This document shows positions 53,680 through 62,486 of a stretch of 64,000 nt of DNA, in pieces; the first letter of the stretch is position 1, and each line of letters begins with the position of its first letter. The translations under genes and the position numbers were made by a program. Source of the DNA: Idiomarina seosinensis_A (GTDB lineage Bacteria > Pseudomonadota > Gammaproteobacteria > Enterobacterales > Alteromonadaceae). The stretch covers positions 1,054,001 through 1,118,000 of the forward strand of contig NZ_CP085211.1 of NCBI RefSeq assembly GCF_044797955.1. The letters run 5' to 3'. Under the pieces are notes generated by a model. It ran no database searches. It had not been told where the DNA came from and saw only the letters and a program-made list of their open reading frames with translations.

Positions 53680-54662
53680 TCGGCAAATTGTTGCAAAGCT
53701 GGCAGGCCCTGCGGATCAACGGCCAGCAAGGGCAGCCGATAGTTTGGCCAGGTATTAAAGCGCTGGTCAATATCAGCAAGGTAACTTTGTTCCTGTTGGC
53801 GACGGCGGGCAAGAAAGTCGCCGTCGGCTTCTGCCGGTAATACCCGGTTAATAATTACGCCGGCGATTGGCAGTTTTTCGGCCGCCAGGGCGGTCAGGGC
53901 GCGGTCTGTTTCCTGAATTGGTAACCGTTCCGGGGTTAAAACAAATAAAATACCACTGTGGCCGGGGTCCTTTAATAAGCGCCGGGTCCGCTGGAACAGT
54001 CGCTGTCGGTTTAACAGCTGCTCAGAAATGGCTCTGGTGCGGTCCGTCATGCCATCACTGGCGTGTTGTTCGGGGTTTGCCATCGGATTGCTAAGGTCTT
54101 TTCCGGCTTTTGGCGCCAGGTGTTTTAATACTCCGGCAAGCTCTTCCGAGCGGCTTTGTGACTTAAGCATGCCCTGTGTCCAGGCTGCCATTGCTTCGGG
54201 CAGAGTCAGCAGGCGCAGCGTGTGACCTGTCGGAGCGGTATCAAAAATCACTAAATCATAGTGTTGTTCAGCGCCGTCGATGATTTGACAAATACGCTCC
54301 AATAACGCAGCTTCCTGCGCCCCGGGAGACTGCTGCGATAAGCGCATCTGGCGTTCAACTTCGGGATAAAGTTCAGGTTTGGTAAAGCGTTTTAGCTGTT
54401 GTGTAACTGACTGAATGTGCGCTTTAACCTGCTCATCGGGGTCAATTTCAAGACCATCAAGGCGCTTGGCTAAAGGTACCGTTTTAGCCCCGATAGGTTG
54501 CCCAAAAGCATCCGCCAGACTGTGGGCGGGGTCGGTCGAAACTACCAGCACCCGCTTACCGGATCGCGCTGCCAACAATGCCAGTGCAGAGGATACGGTC
54601 GTTTTGCCGACACCACCTTTACCGCCGACCAATATTACTTTGCGATCCAATAAACCTGTCAT
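53646..54662 (-). CDS. ArsA/Get3-like ATPase
   Basis: A single-domain ATPase of the ArsA/TRC40 (Get3) group, 338 residues. The deviant Walker A is LVGGKGGVGKTTVSSALALL, switch I STDPAHSLADAFGQ, and switch II FDTAPTGHTLRLLTLPEA. The zinc CxxC of eukaryotic Get3 is missing; a lone Cys is in RICQIIDG. No arsenic genes are near, so arsenite export is unlikely. It follows a 90-residue Cys-Cys protein and CstA on the same strand, with gaps of 25 and 18 bases, a grouping that suggests a shared job. Confidence 0.88.
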   Translation of the reverse strand: MTGLLDRKVILVGGKGGVGKTTVSSALALLAARSGKRVLVVSTDPAHSLADAFGQPIGAKTVPLAKRLDGLEIDPDEQVKAHIQSVTQQLKRFTKPELYPEVERQMRLSQQSPGAQEAALLERICQIIDGAEQHYDLVIFDTAPTGHTLRLLTLPEAMAAWTQGMLKSQSRSEELAGVLKHLAPKAGKDLSNPMANPEQHASDGMTDRTRAISEQLLNRQRLFQRTRRLLKDPGHSGILFVLTPERLPIQETDRALTALAAEKLPIAGVIINRVLPAEADGDFLARRRQQEQSYLADIDQRFNTWPNYRLPLLAVDPQGLPALQQFADQLAAAGLSNT

Positions 54663-54687
54663 ATACCCAGCCAGTGGCCCGAAGCTG

Positions 54688-54960
54688 TTAGCAGCAGCGG
54701 AAGTTATCTAAGGGGGAATGTTCCATACCCATGCGCTGATGCCAGTCGTGAAAACGCTCAAGCATCAACGGTTGCAGCTCGAGGGTATAGTAGGTGGCCG
54801 GGTTGGGCACACCCATCATTTCAGAGAATACCAGCAGCATGAATAAATCATCTTCGTCCCGTTTAGCCCGCGCAATAGCTGCCCGGTAGGGCGCGTTATA
54901 AAATTCATTAGCAAGCTGTCCTGCGCGGTTAAGCCACTGACTGATCGACGTTATATTCAT
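54688..54960 (-). CDS. Small cory-CC-star family protein
   Basis: A 90-residue soluble protein ending in DNFRCC, with a Cys pair as the last residues. The sequence (FYNAPYRAAIARAKRDEDDL, LLVFSEMMGVPNPATYYTLE) matches what I recall of the 'cory-CC-star' family, named by annotation groups for its terminal CC. No function is known. It lies between cstA (18 bases) and the ArsA-like ATPase (25 bases) on the same strand. The terminal Cys pair could bind metal, form a disulfide or be modified; this is inference. Confidence 0.8.
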   Translation of the reverse strand: MNITSISQWLNRAGQLANEFYNAPYRAAIARAKRDEDDLFMLLVFSEMMGVPNPATYYTLELQPLMLERFHDWHQRMGMEHSPLDNFRCC

Positions 54961-54978
54961 GGCGGTTGTTGTTCCTTA

Positions 54979-56652
54979 TCAGGGCAGTTTGCTGTGTTCT
55001 TTACGCACTTTTGACAGCGTCGCGCTGGCTTCCAGAATAATCCAGATAGCCGCTATCAAAACGACAATATCCAGGAAGAACAAAAAGTAGTTCTGTTGCA
55101 GATAAAATGTCTGCAGCTGGATAATTAGCGCAAATACGGTCATGATCAGTAAAAATATCAGCGGTAACAGGGTTACGTACATTGGCCGTTTTAAGCGCAC
55201 CAGCATCACCGTGACAACCATCAGAGTCAGACCGGCTAACAGCTGATTGGTGGTGCCGAACAGCGGCCAGATTTTCAAGCCACCGGTACCGTCGGCGCCA
55301 CCAGCACCAAAGGCCAGTAACAAACAGCTCGCGACCGCCAATAACGTCGCGACAGTCGGTTTTTGAATAACCGATATATTATAGATATTACCCCATTCCT
55401 GGAAAATATAGCGTTGCAGACGAATACCGGTATCCATGGTAGTGCCGGCAAAAAGCACAGCCATGACCGTAAGCAGAGTTTCGGCAACACCAACTTCCAG
55501 ACCAATACCGTTGCTGATAATGTTTGCGCCACCGGCGACAAAAGCCGAGACACCACCCTGACCAAACGAGCTGTAGACAGCCTGCCAGTCAGCCAGAGTG
55601 GCAAAACCGGCACTGGCTGCGATGATGGTCGCCAGCGATAATGATCCTTCACCAATTGCGCCAAAATAACCGACAAAGCGCAGATCAGTTTCTTTATCCA
55701 GCTGTTTTGAGGTAGTCCCCGAGGCCACCAGACCGTGGAAACCGGAAATCGCACCGCAGGCAATGGTCACAAACAGCAGTGGCAGCATTGACGGAGTGCC
55801 TTCGGGAGTATTCGAGTTAAATGCCGGGGCGGTCATATCAGGACCCAGCATCAGTACTGCGCCGTAAAGTAGAATTAAGCCAATAAACAGTTGCAGACCG
55901 TTAATGTAATCGCGAGGCTGCAGCAGTACCCAGACCGGTAACAGTGAGGCAATCGCCGCATAGAAAAATAAAATCAAAATCCATTGGGCATTATCTGATA
56001 AGCCCATCAGGGTATCCGGCAATGCCAGCGGTAACGACGGGCCAACCCAGATTAAGACATAAAGAGCAACCACACCCAGTACGGAAATAGCACCCAGCCC
56101 CATCCATCGGCGGAAAATAATCTGGCCAATAATTAAAGCCACAAAGATAGCGCCCCAGACAGGGACTACTGCGCTGGGAAAACTGATTAACAGTCCGGCA
56201 ATTGCAGTGGCGAAAACAGCATTCACCATCAACAGCACCAGAAATATCACGATCATAAACAGCGTTTGCGCGCGTTTACTGACCACATCGCCGGTTAAGC
56301 TACCCATCGAACGAGCGCGGTTGCGCGTGGATGCCCAGATAGCACCGGCATCATGCACACCGGCAAAGAAAATAGTGCCAAACACTACCCATAGAAAGGC
56401 AGGAACCCAGCCCCAGATAACGGCTATTGCCGGACCAATGATCGGCGCTGCTCCGGCTACTGACGTAAAGTGGTGACCCCACAGGACAAATTTATTAGTC
56501 GGGACAAAGTCGACGCCATCTTCCAGTTCATGTGCCGGGGTTTTAAAGTCGGGATCCAGCCGATAGATTTTTTCGGCGATGTATTTGGAATAAAAAACGT
56601 AGCCGAGGAACATTGCCCCGAGCCCGAGCAGCATGACAAAAATTGCGTTCAT
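54979..56652 (-). CDS. cstA: Carbon starvation protein CstA (pyruvate/peptide transporter family)
   Basis: An inner-membrane transporter of 557 residues; E. coli relatives CstA and BtsT take up pyruvate and CstA is also linked to peptide use under carbon starvation. The N-terminus has GYVFYSKYIAEKIYRLDPDF and PTNKFVLWGHHFTSVAGAAP with IIGPAIAVIWGW, a strong family signature. CGAISGFHGLVASGTTSKQL is another. About 15 hydrophobic segments can be traced. The usual small YbdD-like companion is absent; a cory-CC-star protein takes its place. Confidence 0.93.
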   Translation of the reverse strand: MNAIFVMLLGLGAMFLGYVFYSKYIAEKIYRLDPDFKTPAHELEDGVDFVPTNKFVLWGHHFTSVAGAAPIIGPAIAVIWGWVPAFLWVVFGTIFFAGVHDAGAIWASTRNRARSMGSLTGDVVSKRAQTLFMIVIFLVLLMVNAVFATAIAGLLISFPSAVVPVWGAIFVALIIGQIIFRRWMGLGAISVLGVVALYVLIWVGPSLPLALPDTLMGLSDNAQWILILFFYAAIASLLPVWVLLQPRDYINGLQLFIGLILLYGAVLMLGPDMTAPAFNSNTPEGTPSMLPLLFVTIACGAISGFHGLVASGTTSKQLDKETDLRFVGYFGAIGEGSLSLATIIAASAGFATLADWQAVYSSFGQGGVSAFVAGGANIISNGIGLEVGVAETLLTVMAVLFAGTTMDTGIRLQRYIFQEWGNIYNISVIQKPTVATLLAVASCLLLAFGAGGADGTGGLKIWPLFGTTNQLLAGLTLMVVTVMLVRLKRPMYVTLLPLIFLLIMTVFALIIQLQTFYLQQNYFLFFLDIVVLIAAIWIILEASATLSKVRKEHSKLP

Positions 56653-56720
56653 GGCCTGTGTCCTGTTAACCGATAGTGCGTCAACCTTACTGCAGGAAGC
56701 GCAATAAAATCAATAGAAAC

Positions 56721-56756
56721 AAAAAACCCGCCAACATTGCTGCTGGCGGGTTTTTT
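56721..56756 (-). terminator. Intrinsic terminator after the M14 peptidase
   Basis: On the minus strand AAAAAACCCGCCA pairs with TGGCGGGTTTTTT across a ten-base loop and ends in six T. It lies 14 bases after the stop of the M14 gene and separates it from cstA. Pairing is nearly perfect in both directions. Confidence 0.9.
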
Positions 56757-56769
56757 CAATTACGGCGAC

Positions 56770-59400
56770 TTAGTGTGCTGCTTCTGCAGCTTCCTCATCG
56801 GCCGCTTTTTTATCTTCAATTGGCTCTGCATAGGCAGCAATAGCCGGCGCCAGGTAAACTGCATTACTCAGTAACTTGGCGGTACCCCAGAAAAAGCCCC
56901 GGAAGTTTATATTGTCGGCAAAGCCGATAGCGTGTCCGCCACCCAGACGGTGGGCAACAATATTTGCTTTACCTTTCAGTACGTCCTGATTGCGCTGGTC
57001 GGCATAACCACTCAGCAACGGCTGCTCCTGGTTATAACTGGCGACACTGACAAAGGGACTAACGGGTACTTCCATGGCATTCAGTTCGTCCTTAAATACC
57101 GGCATTTGCCCACGTGGCATACCAAACATTAAGGGGTGAGTCGTGTCGACATCCATATTAAAGATGGCGCCGGCCACCCGACGTTTGGCATAAAAATCGT
57201 CGCGTTCACCATAACTCATACCGGTGCTGTCAAAAGCACTTTCATAGACGTCGTCGGCCACCCATTTGGCGCGCAGCAAGCCATTTTCAGTTAACCATTC
57301 GGCTCCACCTTGTTGGCCAATAATGACACCGCCATTGTTAACCCACTGATTCAGCTTTTCTTTATCGCTGTCCCCGAGGGTATAGTAGCTGCCGTCAACC
57401 ATCAGAATATGGCTGTACTTTTGCAGATCTACCCGGCCTAAACGGTCGGTATCGACCATCGACAACGGCAGACCGACATGGCGATCGAAGTAATACCAGG
57501 CTTCACCCGCTTCGTACAGGTTAACGCCGTCGCCTGTCAGCATCATTACTTTAGGTTCATTTACCGGGTTAATGTTACGGCTACCCAAATCAATACCTTC
57601 CGGAGTTAAGCCGCTTTCGACCGAAACTACCGGGATATCCCGCTCTCTGGCAGCAGCTGCCAGTACTTCGCGCACTTTAGCCCAGTCGTGTTGCTGATAG
57701 GCCTGCGTTACAACGATTGAACCCGGGCTCAGTTCTTTAATACCATCGGGTGTTTCCAGCGTCAGTGGTTTGTAGCTCTGACGGGCGTGGATGTCCTGCT
57801 CCAGCAGCTCTTGTAACAAACCGGGGGCCAGGTAATCATTCCAGTCAAAGGCATACGCATAAGCATCATCGGTTAGCTCATAAGCTTCGCGCATTGGCTC
57901 TTCCCATGCCTGGTCAGCTACGCTGATACGGCCACGGTACTGACTGAACTGAAGATTGAAGGCCATCGGCAGTGTCCAGCCCGAAACATCATAAAAGGTG
58001 TTATCCGGGAAGTTTTTACGGGTACTGAACATGCCCTGGATTAAGCCAAACTGAGGTTGCTCAGCCGGGATAAAGTAGCTTTTACCGGCAACGTAGCGTT
58101 TACCATCGGTTTCAACGGTTTTTTCTACCCGGTAAGCTTCTACCTGGTGTTGTTTCAGAATATCTAACAGGCCTTCCAGGCGGTTCGCGTCAGTTTCTTC
58201 GCCGATCAGATAGCCGTCAAAGCGGGCGTCGTCGCCCATTTCCATCCAGCGATCATAAGTATCTTCCTGGAACTGAATAAAGCGGGCTTTATTTTTGTGC
58301 GCGCCATAGATAGTGCTTAAGGAAGTGATGAACTGGTTGCGGATGGTAAAGGGAAACTCAACTTCGCCATTAATGGATTCCTGCAAGTGGCCGCGGCTCG
58401 AGGCCTGCTCGAACAGAATACCCACCGCGCCTTGAACATCAGGGTAGGTAGAACCCTTACCATAATAGAAATCATCAAAGGATTCTTCGGTGTAGTACAG
58501 GTTACCCAGCTCATCCAGAGAATCAGCGTGCTCGGCAGCTAAAATCTCAGTCAGACGCACGTTTTCATCCGGCGTAATGGGGTTTTTCCGTGAAGGGATC
58601 CCGGGCTGGAAGAAAAAGGTGCTGTCAGTACCCATTTCATGAAAATCGGTTAAGACATTGGGTTTCCACTTTTGGAAGTTAGCGACACGGGCGCGCGACT
58701 CAGGGTGTTGCAGTAACAGCCAGTCACGGTTCATATCAAACCAGTAGTGGTTAACCCGGCCACGAACGAAAGGCTGCACATGTTCGCGGTGGTTTGAATC
58801 AGCTACCAGGTTTTGGCCGCGGTGTTGGTTAGCCCATTGAGCAAAGCGTGCCAGACCATCGGGGTTGAAGGACGGATCCAGCAGAACCACAGAATCCTGC
58901 AATACCTGCTCGATGGCGTCGCCCTGAGCTGCAGCAAGATAATAGGCAAACACTAACGCGGCGTTACTGCCACTGGATTCATCACCATGAATGCTGTACC
59001 CCATGTACATGACCAGGGGGGTATTGTCCGGATCAGCGTCACGCTTAGGATCGGCAGCCGCCAGGTGGCGTTGACGCACATCTTCGATGTTGCTGTGATT
59101 TTCCGGAGCCGTTACCGTTAACAGCACTAAAGGACGTTGCTCGTGAGTGCGACCAGTCACCTCAAAGGTAATACGGTCAGATTCTTCGGCCAGTACTTCC
59201 ATATAACGAACAATCAGATCGTGGCGTGCATGCCATTCGCCGACTTCATGGCCGAGTATTTCCGAAGGTTTGGTAATGCTGGGGTCGTAGGTTACGTCAG
59301 TGGGTAAATAGTACGATAGATCTGTGGTTGCTGCCATCGAGGGCAGGGCAACGCTGACAAGAGCCACCGTGCTGATACCACGCAGGAGTTTTTTCAACAT
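56770..59400 (-). CDS. M14 family zinc carboxypeptidase, large secreted form
   Basis: An exported metallopeptidase of 876 residues. A signal peptide (hydrophobic core ISTVALVSVALPSMAA) precedes the M14 domain, in which GYSIHGDESSGSNAALVFAY holds the HxxE zinc motif and LTDFHEMGTDSTFFFQPG is a second His/Glu stretch; DPSFNPDGLARFAQWANQHR is the substrate-binding region. The second half has a class I glutamine amidotransferase-like part (LMVDGSYYTLGDSDKEKLNQ), often fused to this M14 branch. The tail is Ala/Glu-rich. It should act outside the cytoplasm on peptides. Confidence 0.88.
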   Translation of the reverse strand: MLKKLLRGISTVALVSVALPSMAATTDLSYYLPTDVTYDPSITKPSEILGHEVGEWHARHDLIVRYMEVLAEESDRITFEVTGRTHEQRPLVLLTVTAPENHSNIEDVRQRHLAAADPKRDADPDNTPLVMYMGYSIHGDESSGSNAALVFAYYLAAAQGDAIEQVLQDSVVLLDPSFNPDGLARFAQWANQHRGQNLVADSNHREHVQPFVRGRVNHYWFDMNRDWLLLQHPESRARVANFQKWKPNVLTDFHEMGTDSTFFFQPGIPSRKNPITPDENVRLTEILAAEHADSLDELGNLYYTEESFDDFYYGKGSTYPDVQGAVGILFEQASSRGHLQESINGEVEFPFTIRNQFITSLSTIYGAHKNKARFIQFQEDTYDRWMEMGDDARFDGYLIGEETDANRLEGLLDILKQHQVEAYRVEKTVETDGKRYVAGKSYFIPAEQPQFGLIQGMFSTRKNFPDNTFYDVSGWTLPMAFNLQFSQYRGRISVADQAWEEPMREAYELTDDAYAYAFDWNDYLAPGLLQELLEQDIHARQSYKPLTLETPDGIKELSPGSIVVTQAYQQHDWAKVREVLAAAARERDIPVVSVESGLTPEGIDLGSRNINPVNEPKVMMLTGDGVNLYEAGEAWYYFDRHVGLPLSMVDTDRLGRVDLQKYSHILMVDGSYYTLGDSDKEKLNQWVNNGGVIIGQQGGAEWLTENGLLRAKWVADDVYESAFDSTGMSYGERDDFYAKRRVAGAIFNMDVDTTHPLMFGMPRGQMPVFKDELNAMEVPVSPFVSVASYNQEQPLLSGYADQRNQDVLKGKANIVAHRLGGGHAIGFADNINFRGFFWGTAKLLSNAVYLAPAIAAYAEPIEDKKAADEEAAEAAH

Positions 59401-59539
59401 AGTCAGTTCCCTTTGGTTTTAGTTATACTGCCAACATAACAGAAGTTGCATTAGCACGGCCAGGTTTTCGGTGTTTGGTGTCATTCTTGCGATAGACTGG
59501 GGCGGGTTTTCCGTCGCCCTTTTGTGGTAATCTCAGATC

Positions 59540-60307
59540 ATGCGTAGTTATTATCGAAATGGCCCTGAGCACCGTGCCGGAGCCGATGTCTGCTTTGCCG
59601 ATATAGTCCGCCTGTTCGGCTTTTACTCAATTCGCATTGGCCGTTGGGTGACCGCTGCCGAGCAACAACGGGCAGCCAATTTATTTTTTGATGCGCTGTG
59701 CGATCTGCAACAGCTGTTACAGGTACCTAATCAGGTGCTCTCGTTGCGGGGTACACTGGCTTTACATTACGGTATTGGCGGGCGCCCCGGGGCCAGCGCT
59801 CATTATTTGCCCCAGGGCCGGGTACTGGCGCTGGCCAAAAATGCCGGAGGCGGCAGTCTTGCCCACGAGTGGTTTCACGCCTTCGATCACTATATCTGTA
59901 GCAAAATGTTTGACGACCAGCCGCCGCCTTTGCGCTTTGCCTCACGCCACTGGCTGCACAGTCAGCAAATTAATCCACATCCGCTTAATAGTCATCTAAG
60001 TCGTGCTTTCAGACACATATTTGTATCTGAAGACGGCGGTCAGTGCGGCGAGTTCATGCGCCACTGTATTAATTTTGATAAACGTCAGGGGACTCAATAT
60101 TTCGCTCTGCCGGAAGAGATGGCAGCGCGTACCTTCGAAGCAATTGTGCAACGTCAGCCCCTTAAAAATCACTTCTTAGTAGCCGGCACACAAAAAACTG
60201 ATGTGGCAAAGGCGGGGCTATATCCGCCTTTGCCATTGCAGGAACGTATCGCGACCTGCTGGTTTTCTTATTTTCAGCTGCTGGGGCAGGCTCTGAAAGC
60301 CAGTTAG
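59540..60307 (+). CDS. CLCA_X family protein with HEWFHAFDH metal-like motif
   Basis: A 255-residue protein of a family called CLCA_X in current annotation, as I recall. It begins YYRNGPEHRAGADVCFADIV and has FGFYSIRIGRWVTAAEQQRA in the first part. GGGSLAHEWFHAFDHYICSK carries HEWxH, the zincin-like HExxH, at about residues 115-119, so a metalloprotease is possible. Function is not known. There is no signal peptide. It is divergent from the M14 gene (139 bases) and its stop overlaps the permease stop by 4 bases. Confidence 0.75.
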   Translation: MRSYYRNGPEHRAGADVCFADIVRLFGFYSIRIGRWVTAAEQQRAANLFFDALCDLQQLLQVPNQVLSLRGTLALHYGIGGRPGASAHYLPQGRVLALAKNAGGGSLAHEWFHAFDHYICSKMFDDQPPPLRFASRHWLHSQQINPHPLNSHLSRAFRHIFVSEDGGQCGEFMRHCINFDKRQGTQYFALPEEMAARTFEAIVQRQPLKNHFLVAGTQKTDVAKAGLYPPLPLQERIATCWFSYFQLLGQALKAS

Positions 60308-61530
60308 CCAAGCAGATAAATCGCCATGCCGCCAATCAGCCAGATAACACTGACGCCACTTAACGTCAGCAAAATGGTATCTTTTAGGCTACGACTACCG
60401 TGATCGTGATGGTGATGTTCATGTCCTCCACCATGGTCCTGGTGTTTATGGTCGATAAACAACTTGATCAACGCAGCGCTAATGAGCAAAAAGATAATGT
60501 TTAATACAAAACTGTAATTAAATTGAAAATGCTGCTGCTCTTTTGGTGAACTCCAGTTATCCAGTGTCGGCAGCAAGTCCAGACCCAGCAGTCCGTAGTG
60601 CAGCACTAATGAAGTGGCTATCAGACAAACAAACAGCATCAGAGCAATATATAAAGACATTTTCCAACCATAATAGCGGGCGTTGATGCGCAGCACAGGT
60701 AACACCACCAGATCAGAAAAGATGAAGGCAATAACGCCGGCGAAGGCAACACCCTCACCAAACAGCACGGCGGCCAGGGGAATGTTACCCATTGAGCCAA
60801 TAAAAGTGAAAAATGCCGCTATTGGGCCGACAACCGTTTGTTGTAAAACCGACAGAAAATCGAGCTGCGTGCCAGAGCCTGCCCCTAAAAATAACCACTG
60901 GAAAAAGGCGCTGGGGACAAAGGCTGAGATAACACCAGCGACAGTAAAACCAATCAGGACATCTTTCCAGACCATTTGCCACTCCATGACAAACTTCATG
61001 GCCACTTTATGCCAGGTGTGCAGCTGCAGTAATTCACTTAACTGATGGCTTTGCTCTTCCTCTTCATCAGCCTGACCCTTCGCGCGCGCATCTTTAATTA
61101 GCTGGGTCGGCTTGGTAACCTTGATAAACAGCCAGGCAAACAATATCAACAACAGGCCACCGACATATTCGCCGACGACAAATTGCCAGCCCAGGAAAAT
61201 GGCAATAACAAAGCCCAGCTCGATCACCAGATTGGTAGAAGCCAGCAAAAACGCCATTGAAGCACTGAAAGCGGCGCCTTTATTAAACAGAGCCCGTGTC
61301 GTGGCCAGCGCTGAAAAACTGCAGGAGCTGGAAATAAACCCAAAAAAGGTACCCAGAGAAATTGATTTTAGGTTACTTTCGCCCATGGATTTGCGCATCC
61401 GGCGCCGGGTTACCAATACCTGGATTAAACTGCTGATAAGATAACCCAGGATAAAAGCCCACAATGCCATCCAGAAAAACCCCAGGCTGGTGTAAGCGGC
61501 TTCGGCCCAGCGTTGTAAAAATACATCCAT
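60304..61530 (-). CDS. Predicted permease of the YraQ/UPF0718 group with His-rich loop
   Basis: A 408-residue membrane protein with about ten hydrophobic segments, related to the YraQ/ArsP-like permeases. The N-terminal SISLGTFFGFISSSCSFSAL with STNLVIELGFVIAIFLGWQF is family-like, and GSMGNIPLAAVLFGEGVAFA is the second repeat. A His-rich stretch (HQDHGGGHEHHHHDHGS, about residues 362-378) points to metal binding between the last two helices. The substrate is unknown. It converges with the CLCA_X gene and is divergent from the glutaredoxin gene. Confidence 0.82.
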   Translation of the reverse strand: MDVFLQRWAEAAYTSLGFFWMALWAFILGYLISSLIQVLVTRRRMRKSMGESNLKSISLGTFFGFISSSCSFSALATTRALFNKGAAFSASMAFLLASTNLVIELGFVIAIFLGWQFVVGEYVGGLLLILFAWLFIKVTKPTQLIKDARAKGQADEEEEQSHQLSELLQLHTWHKVAMKFVMEWQMVWKDVLIGFTVAGVISAFVPSAFFQWLFLGAGSGTQLDFLSVLQQTVVGPIAAFFTFIGSMGNIPLAAVLFGEGVAFAGVIAFIFSDLVVLPVLRINARYYGWKMSLYIALMLFVCLIATSLVLHYGLLGLDLLPTLDNWSSPKEQQHFQFNYSFVLNIIFLLISAALIKLFIDHKHQDHGGGHEHHHHDHGSRSLKDTILLTLSGVSVIWLIGGMAIYLLG

Positions 61531-61612
61531 AGTCGCTCCCCGGCGTTTAAAGGTTTTAGAACACAGATCAATATATGTTAACCTAGCACAGATTTTTCAA
61601 CAGGAGAGTTCG

Positions 61613-61999
61613 ATGCGTATTTTGGTGCGGTATTTCTTTCGGCTGGTGCGTTTAATTCTTACGCCATTCATGATTTTAGCGGAGAAGTTTACCACTCCCG
61701 CAGGTATTGAACGCTCGAGTGAACAGCAGGCTGAAGTTGAAAAGAAATGTCAAAACCTGGCATTATATCAATTCAAAACCTGCCCGTTTTGCATTAAGGT
61801 GCGTAAGCACATGGCACTGTTGTCCCTACCGATAGAAACCCGTGATGCGCAACATGATCCGGAAGCGCGTAAGCAGCTCGAGCAGGGTGGTGGCCGGGTT
61901 AAGGTTCCCTGCCTGCGGATTGACAATGGCGATGGCAGCACCGACTGGTTGTATGAATCAAACGACATTAACCAGTACCTGACCCGTACGTTTGGCTAA
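61613..61999 (+). CDS. Glutaredoxin / GST-N domain protein with N-terminal hydrophobic helix
   Basis: A 128-residue thioredoxin-fold protein. A basic, hydrophobic lead (RYFFRLVRLILTPFMILAEK) may anchor it to the membrane. The redox motif is FKTCPFCIKVRKHMALL (CPFC), followed by a cis-Pro loop RVKVPCLRIDNG and WLYESNDINQYLTRTF as in glutathione-transferase N-domains. A role in thiol or glutathione-dependent reduction is likely; its partner is unknown. It is preceded by CAGGAGAG and stands alone, with a small membrane protein gene convergent to it. Confidence 0.85.
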   Translation: MRILVRYFFRLVRLILTPFMILAEKFTTPAGIERSSEQQAEVEKKCQNLALYQFKTCPFCIKVRKHMALLSLPIETRDAQHDPEARKQLEQGGGRVKVPCLRIDNGDGSTDWLYESNDINQYLTRTFG

Positions 62000-62005
62000 A
62001 CGCGA

Positions 62006-62293
62006 CTAGAAATGCTCAAGTTCGTGTTTGTGGTGTGCCTTAATGCGCTGATAGAGCTTATCGGCTACCAGGGTAACAGCACTGGCCAGGCCAATAATCG
62101 TTAATACCGTATAGAGCCTCGGATTGGACGAAAAAAAGGTGGTTGATTGGCTGAACAGGTCATGTAACCACCCGGCGGCCAGCCAAATAATCACAATCGG
62201 CGAAAGAGCCAGCAAGCCCAGTGCAAGATACATCAAAGCCGTAGTAACCAGTACAACTGCCCAGTTTGAACGTCCTTTTGTTAACTTTTCCAT
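62006..62293 (-). CDS. Small membrane protein of unknown function
   Basis: A 95-residue protein from the ATG at 62293, chosen because GGAGG lies just upstream; an in-frame GTG lies at 62305. Three hydrophobic stretches: two adjacent helices, VVLVTTALMYLALGLLALSP and IVIIWLAAGWLHDL, and VLTIIGLASAVTLVADKLYQ. The tail is basic and His-rich (IKAHHKHELEHF). I do not recognise a family. It converges with the glutaredoxin gene. Confidence 0.65.
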   Translation of the reverse strand: MEKLTKGRSNWAVVLVTTALMYLALGLLALSPIVIIWLAAGWLHDLFSQSTTFFSSNPRLYTVLTIIGLASAVTLVADKLYQRIKAHHKHELEHF

Positions 62294-62414
62294 AATGACC
62301 TCCACGCTGCACCCAATAAAATGTTAATTGGCTTATCACAACTATAGTTAAAAAAATGTTGGCCGCTGCCGGGATCGGGAAAAAGCGCTAGACCAAAATG
62401 GAATATACCTGAAT

Positions 62415-62444
62415 TTGCAGGCATTTTAATTAAGGCTCTATGCT
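62415..62444 (+). promoter_or_regulatory. Candidate sigma-70 promoter of the acetyl-CoA hydrolase gene
   Basis: TTGCAG at 62415-62420 and TATGCT at 62439-62444 are 18 bases apart, 43 bases before the start codon. Each element differs from the consensus by two bases. No operator is evident. Confidence 0.35.
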
Positions 62445-62486
62445 AAAATTCAGATACGTTTTTTTACCCTGGGATAGGAACACACT

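Noticed and set aside
55275..55763. A 162-codon open frame on the minus strand inside cstA
   Set aside because: It is a different frame of a well-supported transporter gene, with Trp/Arg/Ser-rich composition and no family resemblance.
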